Assembly (NCBI GenBank): GCA_947488325.1
Contig: CANKYZ010000001.1
Span: 124,001-188,000, forward strand
Origin: an uncultured Erythrobacter sp.
GTDB taxonomy: Bacteria; Pseudomonadota; Alphaproteobacteria; Sphingomonadales; Sphingomonadaceae
DNA length: 64,000 nucleotides
Direction: 5' to 3'
The number at the start of each line of letters is the position of its first letter. The first letter of the stretch is position 1. Both the position numbers and the translations under genes were made by a program. The notes beneath the pieces are model-generated. The model saw nothing but the letters and a program-made list of their open reading frames with translations. It was not told the origin of the DNA and searched no databases. Below are positions 46,852 to 55,217 of this stretch, in pieces.

Positions 46852-47388
46852 GTGCGATATTCAACGCCCCTTCCGAAACTATGGCTTCTATCTGATAAGC
46901 GGAACGATGCCGCGCTCGAAACGGCGCTGCGCAAACTGCCGCGCGGGAGCGGTTTTATCTATCGGCACTATCACCTTGATGGCCCTGATCGTTTGGCCCG
47001 GTTTCAGGTGCTTGGTAGGGTCGCGAGAGCTTGCGAACACTTGGTGATCCTCGCCGACAGCGCGTTGACGGCGGCAGAATGGGGCGCGGACGGAATTTAT
47101 GGAGCACCGAAATCCCTTTGGCCCACCCGCGCAGGCTTGCTTCATTTCGCAACTGCGCACGATCTTGCAGAAATTGGTCAAGCGAACAGGCTACATGCGG
47201 ATGCTGTACTGCTATCGCCAGTATTCGCAACACGTTCGCACCTTGGCAACAAAGTGCTTGGCCCGGCGCGATTCCGAATGTTGGCCCGGCATTCCAGTGC
47301 CCCGGTTATCGCGCTCGGCGGAATGGACCAATACCGCGCCCTAACGCTAGGCTGGGATTGCTGGGCTGCAATCGACGGGCTGAGTTAA
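46852..47388 (+). CDS. Thiamine-phosphate synthase-like protein
   Basis: TIM-barrel protein of 178 residues of the ThiE/TenI superfamily. Segments KLWLLSDKRND near the N-terminus, HLVILADSALTAAEWGADGIYG, and DAVLLSPVFATRSHLGNKVLGPARF, then VIALGGMD align with the phosphate-binding C-terminal half of ThiE. The usual DD-PP motif for hydroxymethylpyrimidine diphosphate is altered, so enzymatic activity is uncertain and it may be a TenI-like paralogue. A GTG start at 46852 is chosen because the longer frame (to 46771) overlaps the divergent YggS gene. Confidence 0.82.
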   Translation: MRYSTPLPKLWLLSDKRNDAALETALRKLPRGSGFIYRHYHLDGPDRLARFQVLGRVARACEHLVILADSALTAAEWGADGIYGAPKSLWPTRAGLLHFATAHDLAEIGQANRLHADAVLLSPVFATRSHLGNKVLGPARFRMLARHSSAPVIALGGMDQYRALTLGWDCWAAIDGLS

Positions 47389-47467
47389 TGGCCACGCTCT
47401 ACCTCAGATTCCTTGACCCGAGTCCGTCAAAGATTCATGGTGTGTTCCGACTAAGGAGCCCACTTGA

Positions 47468-49885
47468 ATGGCTAGCCGCGCTATGACTAATCGCAACACA
47501 ACCGCAGACTGGCGAATTGGCTTGCGCCGTAGCATTCGCCGCGTAACCCAAATGACGGGCGCGGCTGCGTTGCTGGGTGCAATGATCTTCCTCTCTCTGG
47601 CTTTGGCAAGTTACACTCAGACCGATCCCAGTCCATCAACTGCGGCCGCACCTAATCAGGTAAACAACTGGATGGGCATCTGGGGCGCATGGGCGGCAGA
47701 CCGCGTGCTGTTCGCTTTTGGCCTGCCGGGAACTCTGCTCTTGCCGCTCCTATATATCTCATCACGCAAATTGTGGCGCGCTGTCGAACTGGATGGCGGC
47801 GAAGGCGGCGTTGGAGAAATGGAAGAGACAACGCGCTGGTGGTTGCCGACTGGATTACTGCTGATTGCCATCACTCTGTTCGGAACCGTGCTCGCACTCG
47901 CCTTTGACAATAGCGGCGGTACATTGCCTGCACAGCTTGGCGGAGTTTCGGGCCTGCTGGGCGCCACCGGGATTGAGGCGGTTGCCACGCGCTTTGGCGG
48001 CAGTGCATCAGGCTGGATCATCCTCACTGTTGCGCTGATCTGCCTGGGTGTAGGGACAGCATTGCTCACCCGCGTCTTTGCAATTGACTGGCGCGTGTTG
48101 CTAACCCTGCCAAACTTCATCGGGCAAAGTGTAATTGGCTCAACGATCCTTGCGCGGCTGCCATTTGGCCGCAACAAGACAAGCGGCGCCGAACCCAAGC
48201 TAACGATTGCCGACGAAGGTAGTATTGAAGCGCCAGCCACCCGTTCGCGCCGAAGAGCAAAAACAGCACCCGAAGAGCCAACACCGCGCCGGGCACCGGA
48301 AATCAGTGATCCTTCCGCTCCGCCCAAGCGCGCCGAACCAGCGAAGAAGAATCAGCGCGACATGTTCGCAACCTATAATCTACCAAGTTTGGACCTGCTG
48401 GCCGATCCGCCAGCGGATACCGGGCCAAAGCTCGATAAACTGGCGCTGGAGCGCAATGCACGGCTGCTAGAAAATGTGCTCGACGATTTCAATGTGAAGG
48501 GTGAAATCACAGCCGTTCGCACCGGCCCAGTTGTAACAATGTATGAACTGGAACCTGCTCCCGGCATCAAGGCAAGCCGCGTAGTTGGTCTAGCCGAAGA
48601 TATTGCGCGCAACATGTCCGCGATCAGTGCCCGCGTATCGCCCATTCCGGGCAAGACGGTGATGGGAATCGAGCTTCCCAATGCGGATCGTCAGATGGTG
48701 ATGCTCCGCGAACTCGCCGCCTGCGCCGCCTTTGCTGATTCTAAAGGCAATCTGCCGATCATTTTGGGCAAAGACATTGCCGGCGAACCGATCATTGCAG
48801 ACCTCGCTGCTATGCCTCACCTATTGGTCGCAGGGACCACGGGTTCGGGTAAGTCTGTTGGGTTGAACTGCATCATCCTATCACTGCTCTATCATTTCAC
48901 TCCGGCTGAATGTCGTATGATCCTGATCGATCCCAAAGTGCTCGAACTGGCCAGTTACGACGATATTCCGCACCTTCTTTCCCGCGTGGTGACAGAACCG
49001 CATAAGAGCGTGCGTGCGCTCAAATGGGCGGTCGAAGAGATGGAACGCCGGTACCGGATGATGAGCAGCATCAATTCGCGCAACATCAACAGCTTCAATG
49101 AAAAAGTCAGCGCCGCCATTGCCAAAGGCAGTCCGCTTGGGCGCCGCGTTCAAACCGGTTTTGATCCCGAAACCGGTGAACAATTATTTGAAGAAGAACA
49201 GCTCGATTATGAACCGCTGCCGCAGATCGTCATAATTGTCGACGAGCTGGCCGATTTGATGGTTACGGTGGGTAAGGAGATTGAGGTCCTGATCCAGCGC
49301 CTTAGCCAAAAATCACGCGCTGCGGGTATCCATCTGATCATGGCCACTCAGCGTCCATCGGTTGATGTCATCACCGGCGTGATCAAGGCCAATCTGCCAA
49401 CCCGCATCAGTTTTAAAGTCACCAGCCGTATCGACAGCCGCACGATCCTGGGTGAGCAAGGGGCTGAACAGCTGCTGGGTAAGGGTGACATGCTCTACAA
49501 ACCCAACACCGGTGCAACGGTCCGTGTCCATGGGCCATTTGTCAGCGATGACGAAGTTGAGGCGGTTGCTGATTTTTGGCGGGCACAAGGATCACCCGAA
49601 TATGTCGATGCCGTCACAGAAGAACCCGAGGATGGCGGCGGTCTGAACTTTGAAGATGATCTGACCGCGTCCGACAGCCCAGAAGAGCGCAAATATCGCC
49701 AAGCGTGCCAGATCGTGATCGAGAATCAGAAAGCCAGCGGTTCGTGGCTCCAACGGCAAATGGGCGTAGGCTACAACACTGCAGCCAAGTGGATTGAACG
49801 GATGGAAAGCGAAGGCCTGGTCGGCCCGGCAAACCATGTCGGTCGCCGCGAAATCTTCCGCGATCAAGACGGGAATCCTCTTTAG
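47468..49885 (+). CDS. ftsK: DNA translocase FtsK
   Basis: Septal DNA pump that segregates chromosome termini and activates XerCD. 805 residues. About four N-terminal membrane segments (to residue 210) are followed by an Arg/Pro-rich linker, then the motor domain: alpha region FNVKGEITAVRTGPVVTMYELEPAPG, Walker A AGTTGSGKSVGLN, DPKVLELASYDDIPHLL, Walker B IIVDELADLMV, and SQKSRAAGIHLIMATQRPSVDVITG. The C-terminal gamma domain (IVIENQKASGSWLQRQMGVGYNTAAKWIERM) binds KOPS sites. The start AAGGAGCCCACTTGA ATG is well spaced. No adjacent lolA was recognised. Confidence 0.96.
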   Translation: MASRAMTNRNTTADWRIGLRRSIRRVTQMTGAAALLGAMIFLSLALASYTQTDPSPSTAAAPNQVNNWMGIWGAWAADRVLFAFGLPGTLLLPLLYISSRKLWRAVELDGGEGGVGEMEETTRWWLPTGLLLIAITLFGTVLALAFDNSGGTLPAQLGGVSGLLGATGIEAVATRFGGSASGWIILTVALICLGVGTALLTRVFAIDWRVLLTLPNFIGQSVIGSTILARLPFGRNKTSGAEPKLTIADEGSIEAPATRSRRRAKTAPEEPTPRRAPEISDPSAPPKRAEPAKKNQRDMFATYNLPSLDLLADPPADTGPKLDKLALERNARLLENVLDDFNVKGEITAVRTGPVVTMYELEPAPGIKASRVVGLAEDIARNMSAISARVSPIPGKTVMGIELPNADRQMVMLRELAACAAFADSKGNLPIILGKDIAGEPIIADLAAMPHLLVAGTTGSGKSVGLNCIILSLLYHFTPAECRMILIDPKVLELASYDDIPHLLSRVVTEPHKSVRALKWAVEEMERRYRMMSSINSRNINSFNEKVSAAIAKGSPLGRRVQTGFDPETGEQLFEEEQLDYEPLPQIVIIVDELADLMVTVGKEIEVLIQRLSQKSRAAGIHLIMATQRPSVDVITGVIKANLPTRISFKVTSRIDSRTILGEQGAEQLLGKGDMLYKPNTGATVRVHGPFVSDDEVEAVADFWRAQGSPEYVDAVTEEPEDGGGLNFEDDLTASDSPEERKYRQACQIVIENQKASGSWLQRQMGVGYNTAAKWIERMESEGLVGPANHVGRREIFRDQDGNPL

Positions 49886-49900
49886 AGGTCTGCTTAGAGA

Positions 49901-51316
49901 GTGACCGATTCCGCTTCGCCCTCAATCGTCACCGCCTATGGCATATGGTTGGCAAAGACGTCGCGCGATTGGCCCAAAGACGCATGGCACATTGCTCGCC
50001 GCGCTCTGATAGATACCGTCGCTTGCATGATACCGGGCGCAGCAGACAGCGCTCCGGCAAAATTGTGGCCAGTAGTTAGAAGTTGGGGTAGCGGATCTAG
50101 CCGAGCGGTCGTTAGAAATGAGGCGCTCAGCGCCCCGGCAGCAGCTCTATTCAACGGCACCGCTGCACATGCGCTGGATTTTGATGACAATTTCGACCCC
50201 GCAAAGGCGCATGCCTCTGCGGCCCTCATACCTGCCTTATTGGCTGTAGGAGACGCGCAAGATTCGTCCATTGGAGACATATTGGATGGTTATATCGCCG
50301 GTTTGCAGATCATGGGATTGATTGGTCAGGCCGTAAATCCCTTCCACCGCAGTCGCGGTTGGCATGCGACGGGAACATTAGGGGCAATCGGAGCGGCGGC
50401 TGGTTGTGCGCGTTTGCTAGCCTTAAATGATGCCGAAGCGGGCAATGCCATTTCAATCTCAACCAGTTTGGCAGGCGGATTTATGAGCCAATTCGGCTCT
50501 GATACAAAGCCGCTGCATGCCGGACTGGCGGCATCCGGCGGTGTGCAGGCCGCACTTTTTGCAAGGGCGAGTCTGACAGCTGGACACGCCACTCTTGAAG
50601 GGCAGACCGGGCTGCAAACTTTGATGGTCGGTCCCGATCTGGAAGACCTGTCGCACAGTATGGAGGGCAAGGCGGAGCATGGGCAAACCATGCGCTTTGA
50701 CCACGAAGTCGCCAAAGCACCACTTCATATTGTCGAGCATGGACTGAAAGTGAAACGCTTTCCCAATTGCGGCAGCTTACACCGGGCTTTGGATGGCCTC
50801 ATCGCGTTGATGGAACGCCATCACTTTGCCCCAAGCGACGTAGAATATGTGCTGACTCGCGCGCCCACAGCGCATCTTAAAAATCTGATGCATGAAAATC
50901 CGCAAACCCCGGCTGAGGCCAAATTCAGCTTAGAATACAGCATGGCGGCCGCTCTGATCAGCGGGACTGTGGGTCTGGACGACTACCGCGCTAACGCACT
51001 TTTCCGGCCAAATCTCCGTGCAGAAATGCCAAAAATCCGCAAGGAACATGTCGATGCTTTGGAGAGCGAATTTCCAACCGAGGTTCATGCGAAGATGTGG
51101 TCGGGTGAAAAACACAGCATTGCGCTTAAAATGCCTGTCGGCAGCAAGGCTGTGCCGATGAGCGATGCGCAATTGTGGCAAAAGCTCGAAACTTGCCTTG
51201 CCGCAGCGCAAGAATTTGATGGGCAATCCAAGTTGTTAAGTCAGCTGAGCACCCTTGACCATGACAAACCTATTCGCCATCTCACCGAAGCACTGCAGAA
51301 CCGTAAGAGCGACTGA
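49901..51316 (+). CDS. MmgE/PrpD family protein
   Basis: Protein of 471 residues of the 2-methylcitrate dehydratase/MmgE family. N-terminal helical domain: AWHIARRALIDTVACMIPG, then AAALFNGTAAHALDFDDNFDPAKAHASAALIPALLA (the AAHALDFDD motif), FHRSRGWHATGTLGAIGAAAGCARLL, and MSQFGSDTKPLHAGLAASGG. Family activities include 2-methylcitrate dehydratase and cis-aconitate decarboxylase. No prpC or prpB neighbour is present, so the substrate is open. The start is GTG at 49901, 15 bases past ftsK, suggesting cotranscription. Confidence 0.88.
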   Translation: MTDSASPSIVTAYGIWLAKTSRDWPKDAWHIARRALIDTVACMIPGAADSAPAKLWPVVRSWGSGSSRAVVRNEALSAPAAALFNGTAAHALDFDDNFDPAKAHASAALIPALLAVGDAQDSSIGDILDGYIAGLQIMGLIGQAVNPFHRSRGWHATGTLGAIGAAAGCARLLALNDAEAGNAISISTSLAGGFMSQFGSDTKPLHAGLAASGGVQAALFARASLTAGHATLEGQTGLQTLMVGPDLEDLSHSMEGKAEHGQTMRFDHEVAKAPLHIVEHGLKVKRFPNCGSLHRALDGLIALMERHHFAPSDVEYVLTRAPTAHLKNLMHENPQTPAEAKFSLEYSMAAALISGTVGLDDYRANALFRPNLRAEMPKIRKEHVDALESEFPTEVHAKMWSGEKHSIALKMPVGSKAVPMSDAQLWQKLETCLAAAQEFDGQSKLLSQLSTLDHDKPIRHLTEALQNRKSD

Positions 51317-51337
51317 ATTGCTAGGAGAGGCAGATCA

Positions 51338-52156
51338 ATGGCCGACTTGGATAGCTTGCCAAAAGTAAATGTATTAGTTCTGGCGGCAAGCAGAGCTGGG
51401 CCGGACGATGCCGTTGCCGCACTGCAAGGGTTGAGCCACAAATGCTTGGTCGAAATCGACGGCGAAATCATGCTCAAACGCGTGATTCGAGAGCTTGTAA
51501 GCAGCCAGCTCGCAGGCAACATCTATGTCTCAATAGAATCCGAAGAATTACTGCGAGGCGTGCCATACTTATCCGCACTGATGGATGAAGGCCGGCTGCA
51601 TTTTGTACCCGCCGGCGAGAACTTGTTTTCGAGTATAGTGGGCGCCGCTGACGCAATAGAATCACCATATCCGCTTGTCGTATCCACTGGTGATAACGCC
51701 TTGCACACGGCTGAGATGTTTGATCATTTTTGCGGTGAAGTACTGACCTCGAATGCCGATGTAGCTGTCGCTATGACACCCGCTGCCACCATTTTGGAAG
51801 CTTATCCAGATGGCAAGCGCGCCTTTCACGAATTGAAAGATGGCGGGTGGTCGAGCTGCAATCTCTATGCCGCCACCAGTCAGCAGGCCTTGGATACAGC
51901 TTCGGTCTTTGAAACCGGGGGTCAATTCGGCAAGCGTCCACGGCGGATCATGAAGGCATTCGGGCTGCCCTTCATGCTGATGTACAAATTCCGATTGGCG
52001 ACGATCGATCAGCTTGCTGATTATCTTGCGCGCCGCTGGAAAGTCAGCGTCAAAATCGTGCGCATGCCCTACGCCGATGCACCAATTGATGTCGATAATC
52101 CCGGCGATTTTGAGCGTACTGAAGCAATTCTTATAGCGCGCCGATCAGAAAAATAG
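51338..52156 (+). CDS. MobA-like NTP transferase domain protein
   Basis: Protein of 272 residues with a nucleotidyltransferase (GT-A-like) fold. The N-terminus KVNVLVLAASRAG replaces the usual LAGGxGxRxG of MobA/IspD-type enzymes, and the conserved KCLVEIDGEIMLKRVIREL follows. PLVVSTGDNALHT resembles the metal-binding Asp segment, and PIDVDNPGDFERTEAIL is the standard 'DVDTPEDL' tail. The glycine-rich loop is weakened, so catalytic activity may be altered. Substrate unknown. It starts 21 bases after the MmgE/PrpD gene and may be in its operon. Confidence 0.78.
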   Translation: MADLDSLPKVNVLVLAASRAGPDDAVAALQGLSHKCLVEIDGEIMLKRVIRELVSSQLAGNIYVSIESEELLRGVPYLSALMDEGRLHFVPAGENLFSSIVGAADAIESPYPLVVSTGDNALHTAEMFDHFCGEVLTSNADVAVAMTPAATILEAYPDGKRAFHELKDGGWSSCNLYAATSQQALDTASVFETGGQFGKRPRRIMKAFGLPFMLMYKFRLATIDQLADYLARRWKVSVKIVRMPYADAPIDVDNPGDFERTEAILIARRSEK

Positions 52157-52282
52157 ACACTCGAATTTTGAAATGACGCCGATGTGAAATGGATTGCTCC
52201 GACGGAAAGCGAATCTCTAATCCGTCCTGTAATCTATGCAGTTTGGTGTAAAATCTTCCGCGGCTAAGAATGGGAATTCGCT

Positions 52283-52835
52283 CTAACCAGAACTTGCAGG
52301 CACCTCAATTTCGATGACTTGGAGCGGACCGTCGACCCGGCTGCGCTCTTGGATTTCTTCCTCAGTCAATGGCCGAAAACTGACGCTGACCGGCGTGTGT
52401 TTCCTGCCTCGCTTAGGCGGATACGCACCACAGCGCCTACATCGCGATCCCACATTTCGCGCTGGATTTCACGCGCGCGGTCCTGACCCACATAAAACCG
52501 CCCACGCAGCAAACTGTGTGACCCGTAAGCACTGCCCAATTCAGTCTCTGCCGGGAAACGGCAATCGCCAAACTCCCCGTCGACCCGCGTGACCATTGGC
52601 AGGCCGGGAGGAGTGCTTATGATGCACATGCGTTGGGGCGCAGGGCCATCATCTAGACCGTTCCAATCGTACATGAATCAACATAATGTCCGCGCAACAG
52701 ATCGCGCGGATCATAGCCTCGCACTGCCACATCCCAGAATGCTCCCTGGCGGCTATCATAGTCGCTCTGGCTCCAAAGCGCGCCAAGACCTGCGAATGGT
52801 AACGCCAAGACTGCAAGACGTGCAAGTCGATTCAT
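52283..52835 (-). pseudogene. GDYXXLXY-family protein, two frameshifts
   Basis: The gene reads MNRLARLAVLALPFAGLGAL and then YDPRDLLRGHYVD, matching the family named for its GDYxxLxY motif. The frame then breaks near 52675-52683; one added base gives ...FMYDWNGLDD and continues to RDVGAVVRIR. A second break near 52412-52424, again one missing base, gives PKRGRKHTPVSVSFRPLTEEE and a stop at 52283. The span is 553 bases; two more would make 555, exactly 185 codons. It overlaps the DUF2157 gene by four bases, its usual partner. Real inactivation and sequencing error are both possible. Confidence 0.75.
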
Positions 52836-53844
52836 GCAGCATGCTCCGCAGACTCGGACTTTGCATCAGATGCGGGATCAGAAGGAGGCGCAAATTCACG
52901 GCTGACACGAACGGCGGCCCACGCAATGCCGCTCCACAAAGCCATAAACACCGATCCGGCCATCACTTCGCTGTCCGAAACGCCAAAAGCAAACAGCATC
53001 GCGGCACCCGTCGCGCCGAGAATGGCTGCGGTCATCCGCCCCGAAACTGTGGGCCGCGCGACCAGCACTAAAACCGCAGCAAAGGCTCCGATACAAAGCC
53101 GCGTGAAATGCACACTGAAGCCGATCTCATCGCCGTCAAATTCATCAATGCTCGCAATAACGCAGGCCACTGAAGCCCCTGCTACAGCATAGGACAGCCC
53201 GGCCTGCTCCAACCGCACCCAAAAAGAGACGCGAGCGCTGCGTCCACGCATCCACGCGGCGAATGGAATAAACAAAGCTGGCAGCGAAGTGGCCACAACA
53301 TATTCGGTCCACTTGAAATCACGGCCGCCGCCAAACAAGCCGTCGCCTAACGCAAAATCCCAGCACCCATAGGCAAAGAAACCAAACAACAGGGCCGCCG
53401 TCAGCCAACTGCGCCCGAATACAAGGATAAGCGGACCAAATAGCAAAACCCACACGCCGATAGGCTGCCATAATGGTGATGTCGTTTGATAGACCTGTCC
53501 CAGATGACCGAAAAAGGTGAGGCCCAGTATCGCAAGGACGAAGACGAAAGCCTCAACGGACCAAGGCGACGCTTGTGCGAATTCTCGCTCTCGCAATAGC
53601 ACCGCGGCCAGCCCAGCAGTGATTAGTAAGAGATGGATCGCCAAGCGAATTTGGGCTGGGATATCTTCCCAATTGGCCGTCACGACTGAGATCAAACCCA
53701 GCCCAATAGTCAGCGCGCCAATGCCAACCACCGCCCATAACGCCAATGGGCGGGCATTTTTTCTTCATAAGCGATCAAGCGGCCGCGCAATTCTGCGTCG
53801 ATTAGCCCAGCTGCGTGCCAATCGTTGATTTTGCGTGTGCTCAT
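52832..53844 (-). pseudogene. DUF2157 membrane protein, frameshifted near its N-terminus
   Basis: Membrane protein with about ten hydrophobic segments, DUF2157 by the core ALWAVVGIGALTIGLGLISVVTANWEDIP. ATG 53844 begins MSTRKINDWHAAGLIDAELRG and ends in frame at ...LIAYEEK; a run of six A (53757-53762 on this strand) then shifts the frame. One further A gives Asn-Ala-Arg-Pro-Leu and joins the 304-residue downstream frame, which alone would have to start at TTG 53746. The corrected length is 338 codons. The neighbouring GDYXXLXY gene has two more breaks. Function of the pair is unknown; a membrane or envelope role is usual. Confidence 0.72.
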
Positions 53845-53863
53845 GAACGCAAGCTAGTGATTG

Positions 53864-53916
53864 CGCGACCGACCTGCAAACCTTCAACGCAAGTCGGCGG
53901 GGTCGGTCGCGTTTTT
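53864..53916 (+). terminator. Hairpin with T-run between pstS and the DUF2157 gene
   Basis: CGCGACCGACC (53864-53874) pairs perfectly with GGTCGGTCGCG (53901-53911) and is followed by TTTTT on the rightward strand. No rightward gene ends here; both neighbours read leftward. It may stop antisense transcription, or serve pstS on the other strand without a T-run. Confidence 0.45.
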
Positions 53917-53923
53917 AGATCGC

Positions 53924-54982
53924 TTATTCGGCAGTTTCACCGGTCAGATCAGCGCGGGTCATAGTGATCTGCTGATTCACGCGGCGCTCATTATCGGCCA
54001 TGGTATCGGTTGGCGATGCGACCATCCCGATTGCTGCCAATGGGCCGCCGACAGACCAATCGCTAACCCATTGCTGGAGATAGAGGTCGAGGCCAGGAAT
54101 CGCACCCATATGCGCTTTCTTGACATAGACGAACAGCGGACGCGCGCCGGGATAGGCAAAGTTTGAGATATTCTCATATGTTGGGTCGACGTCGTTCATC
54201 GGCAGGCCCTGCACTTTGTCTTTGTTTTCATCGAGATAGGAAAATCCGAAAATGCCAATTGTGCGCGGATTACTCTCAATTTTCTGAACGATCAGATTGT
54301 CCTGCTCGCCCTGATCGACATAGGCGCCATCTGACCGAACTTCGGTGCAGATTTGCTGATGGCGATCCTCATCTTCGTCTTTCAAAGCTTCCATTTCGGG
54401 ATTGGTGTCGCAGCCCACTTCAAGAACCAGTTCCTTTAGTGCGTCACGGGTGCCCGATGTACTGGGCGGGCCGTAGACGAGGATGGGTTCAGCGGGGAGA
54501 GATGGGTCGACATCGGCCCAAGTTTCAGCGGTTTGCTCTCCGCCATACGGGTTCGCTGCGATCGCTTCGTAAACAATGCGCGGCGTCAGGTTTAACGAAA
54601 TGCCATTATTCGCGGACGCAAAGGCTATCCCGTCCAGTCCAACCTGAAGTTCAATTATATCGGTCACGCCATTGGTCTGGCATTTGTCGAATTCGGTGGC
54701 CTTCATACGGCGCGAAGCATTCACCATATCCGGCGTAGAAGCACCCACGCCTTGGCAAAACAGTTGGATGCCGCCGCCAGTGCCGGTCGATTCGATTAGC
54801 GGTGATTTGAGGGCGGGGTTCGATCGGGAGAAAGATTCCGCCACTTGCTTAGCAAAAGGATAGACGGTCGACGAACCAACTGCACGGATTGAATCACGCG
54901 ATCCTCCAGCACCAGAATCACAACCCGCCAGCATCACCGCTGCTAGACCTACCAAACCAAAGACAAATTTATTGTTCGACAT
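53924..54982 (-). CDS. pstS: PstS-like phosphate-binding lipoprotein
   Basis: Substrate-binding protein of the phosphate ABC importer, 352 residues. The N-terminus MSNNKFVFGLVGLAAVMLAG ends at a lipobox Cys21. The mature region starts IRAVGSSTVYPFAKQVAESF; TGTGGGIQLFCQG and NASRRMKATE form the phosphate-binding loops, and YGPPSTSGTRDALKEL is the second lobe contact. The genes pstCAB are not in the window, so this is a separated copy. A Pho box is 45-62 bases upstream. Sphingomonads often carry such stand-alone PstS. Confidence 0.9.
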   Translation of the reverse strand: MSNNKFVFGLVGLAAVMLAGCDSGAGGSRDSIRAVGSSTVYPFAKQVAESFSRSNPALKSPLIESTGTGGGIQLFCQGVGASTPDMVNASRRMKATEFDKCQTNGVTDIIELQVGLDGIAFASANNGISLNLTPRIVYEAIAANPYGGEQTAETWADVDPSLPAEPILVYGPPSTSGTRDALKELVLEVGCDTNPEMEALKDEDEDRHQQICTEVRSDGAYVDQGEQDNLIVQKIESNPRTIGIFGFSYLDENKDKVQGLPMNDVDPTYENISNFAYPGARPLFVYVKKAHMGAIPGLDLYLQQWVSDWSVGGPLAAIGMVASPTDTMADNERRVNQQITMTRADLTGETAE

Positions 54983-55026
54983 ACAATCCTCGCTTACTCA
55001 ATTTTGGGCAGCGTTAGCGGCGTTCT

Positions 55027-55044
55027 GTGACAACGGCATGACGG
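55027..55044 (-). promoter_or_regulatory. Pho box upstream of pstS
   Basis: On the leftward strand CCGTCATGCCGTTGTCAC gives two direct repeats, each matching the PhoB half-site CTGTCAT/C at six of seven positions, separated by four bases. It stands 45-62 bases before the pstS start. A weaker half-match (TTGTCAC, then CTGGTTG) on the other strand at 55048-55065 points toward the divergent cyclase gene. Confidence 0.65.
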
Positions 55045-55217
55045 AAATTGTCACAAAACTGGTTGGCCGGGCCCTTTCGTTTATCGACCACACGCAAATC
55101 AACACTAATAAACCAGAGAAAAAGCAACCAAACTGCTGTTTTTCCGACTCTTTACGCGTCGATTAGGGAGTGTTGAATTTAAGATCATCGTAATGGATTT
55201 CGTGCATTCTGGTTCGC

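Noticed and set aside
52366..52592. Rightward frame across the GDYXXLXY gene
   Set aside because: It is antisense to the restored leftward protein and has no family features.
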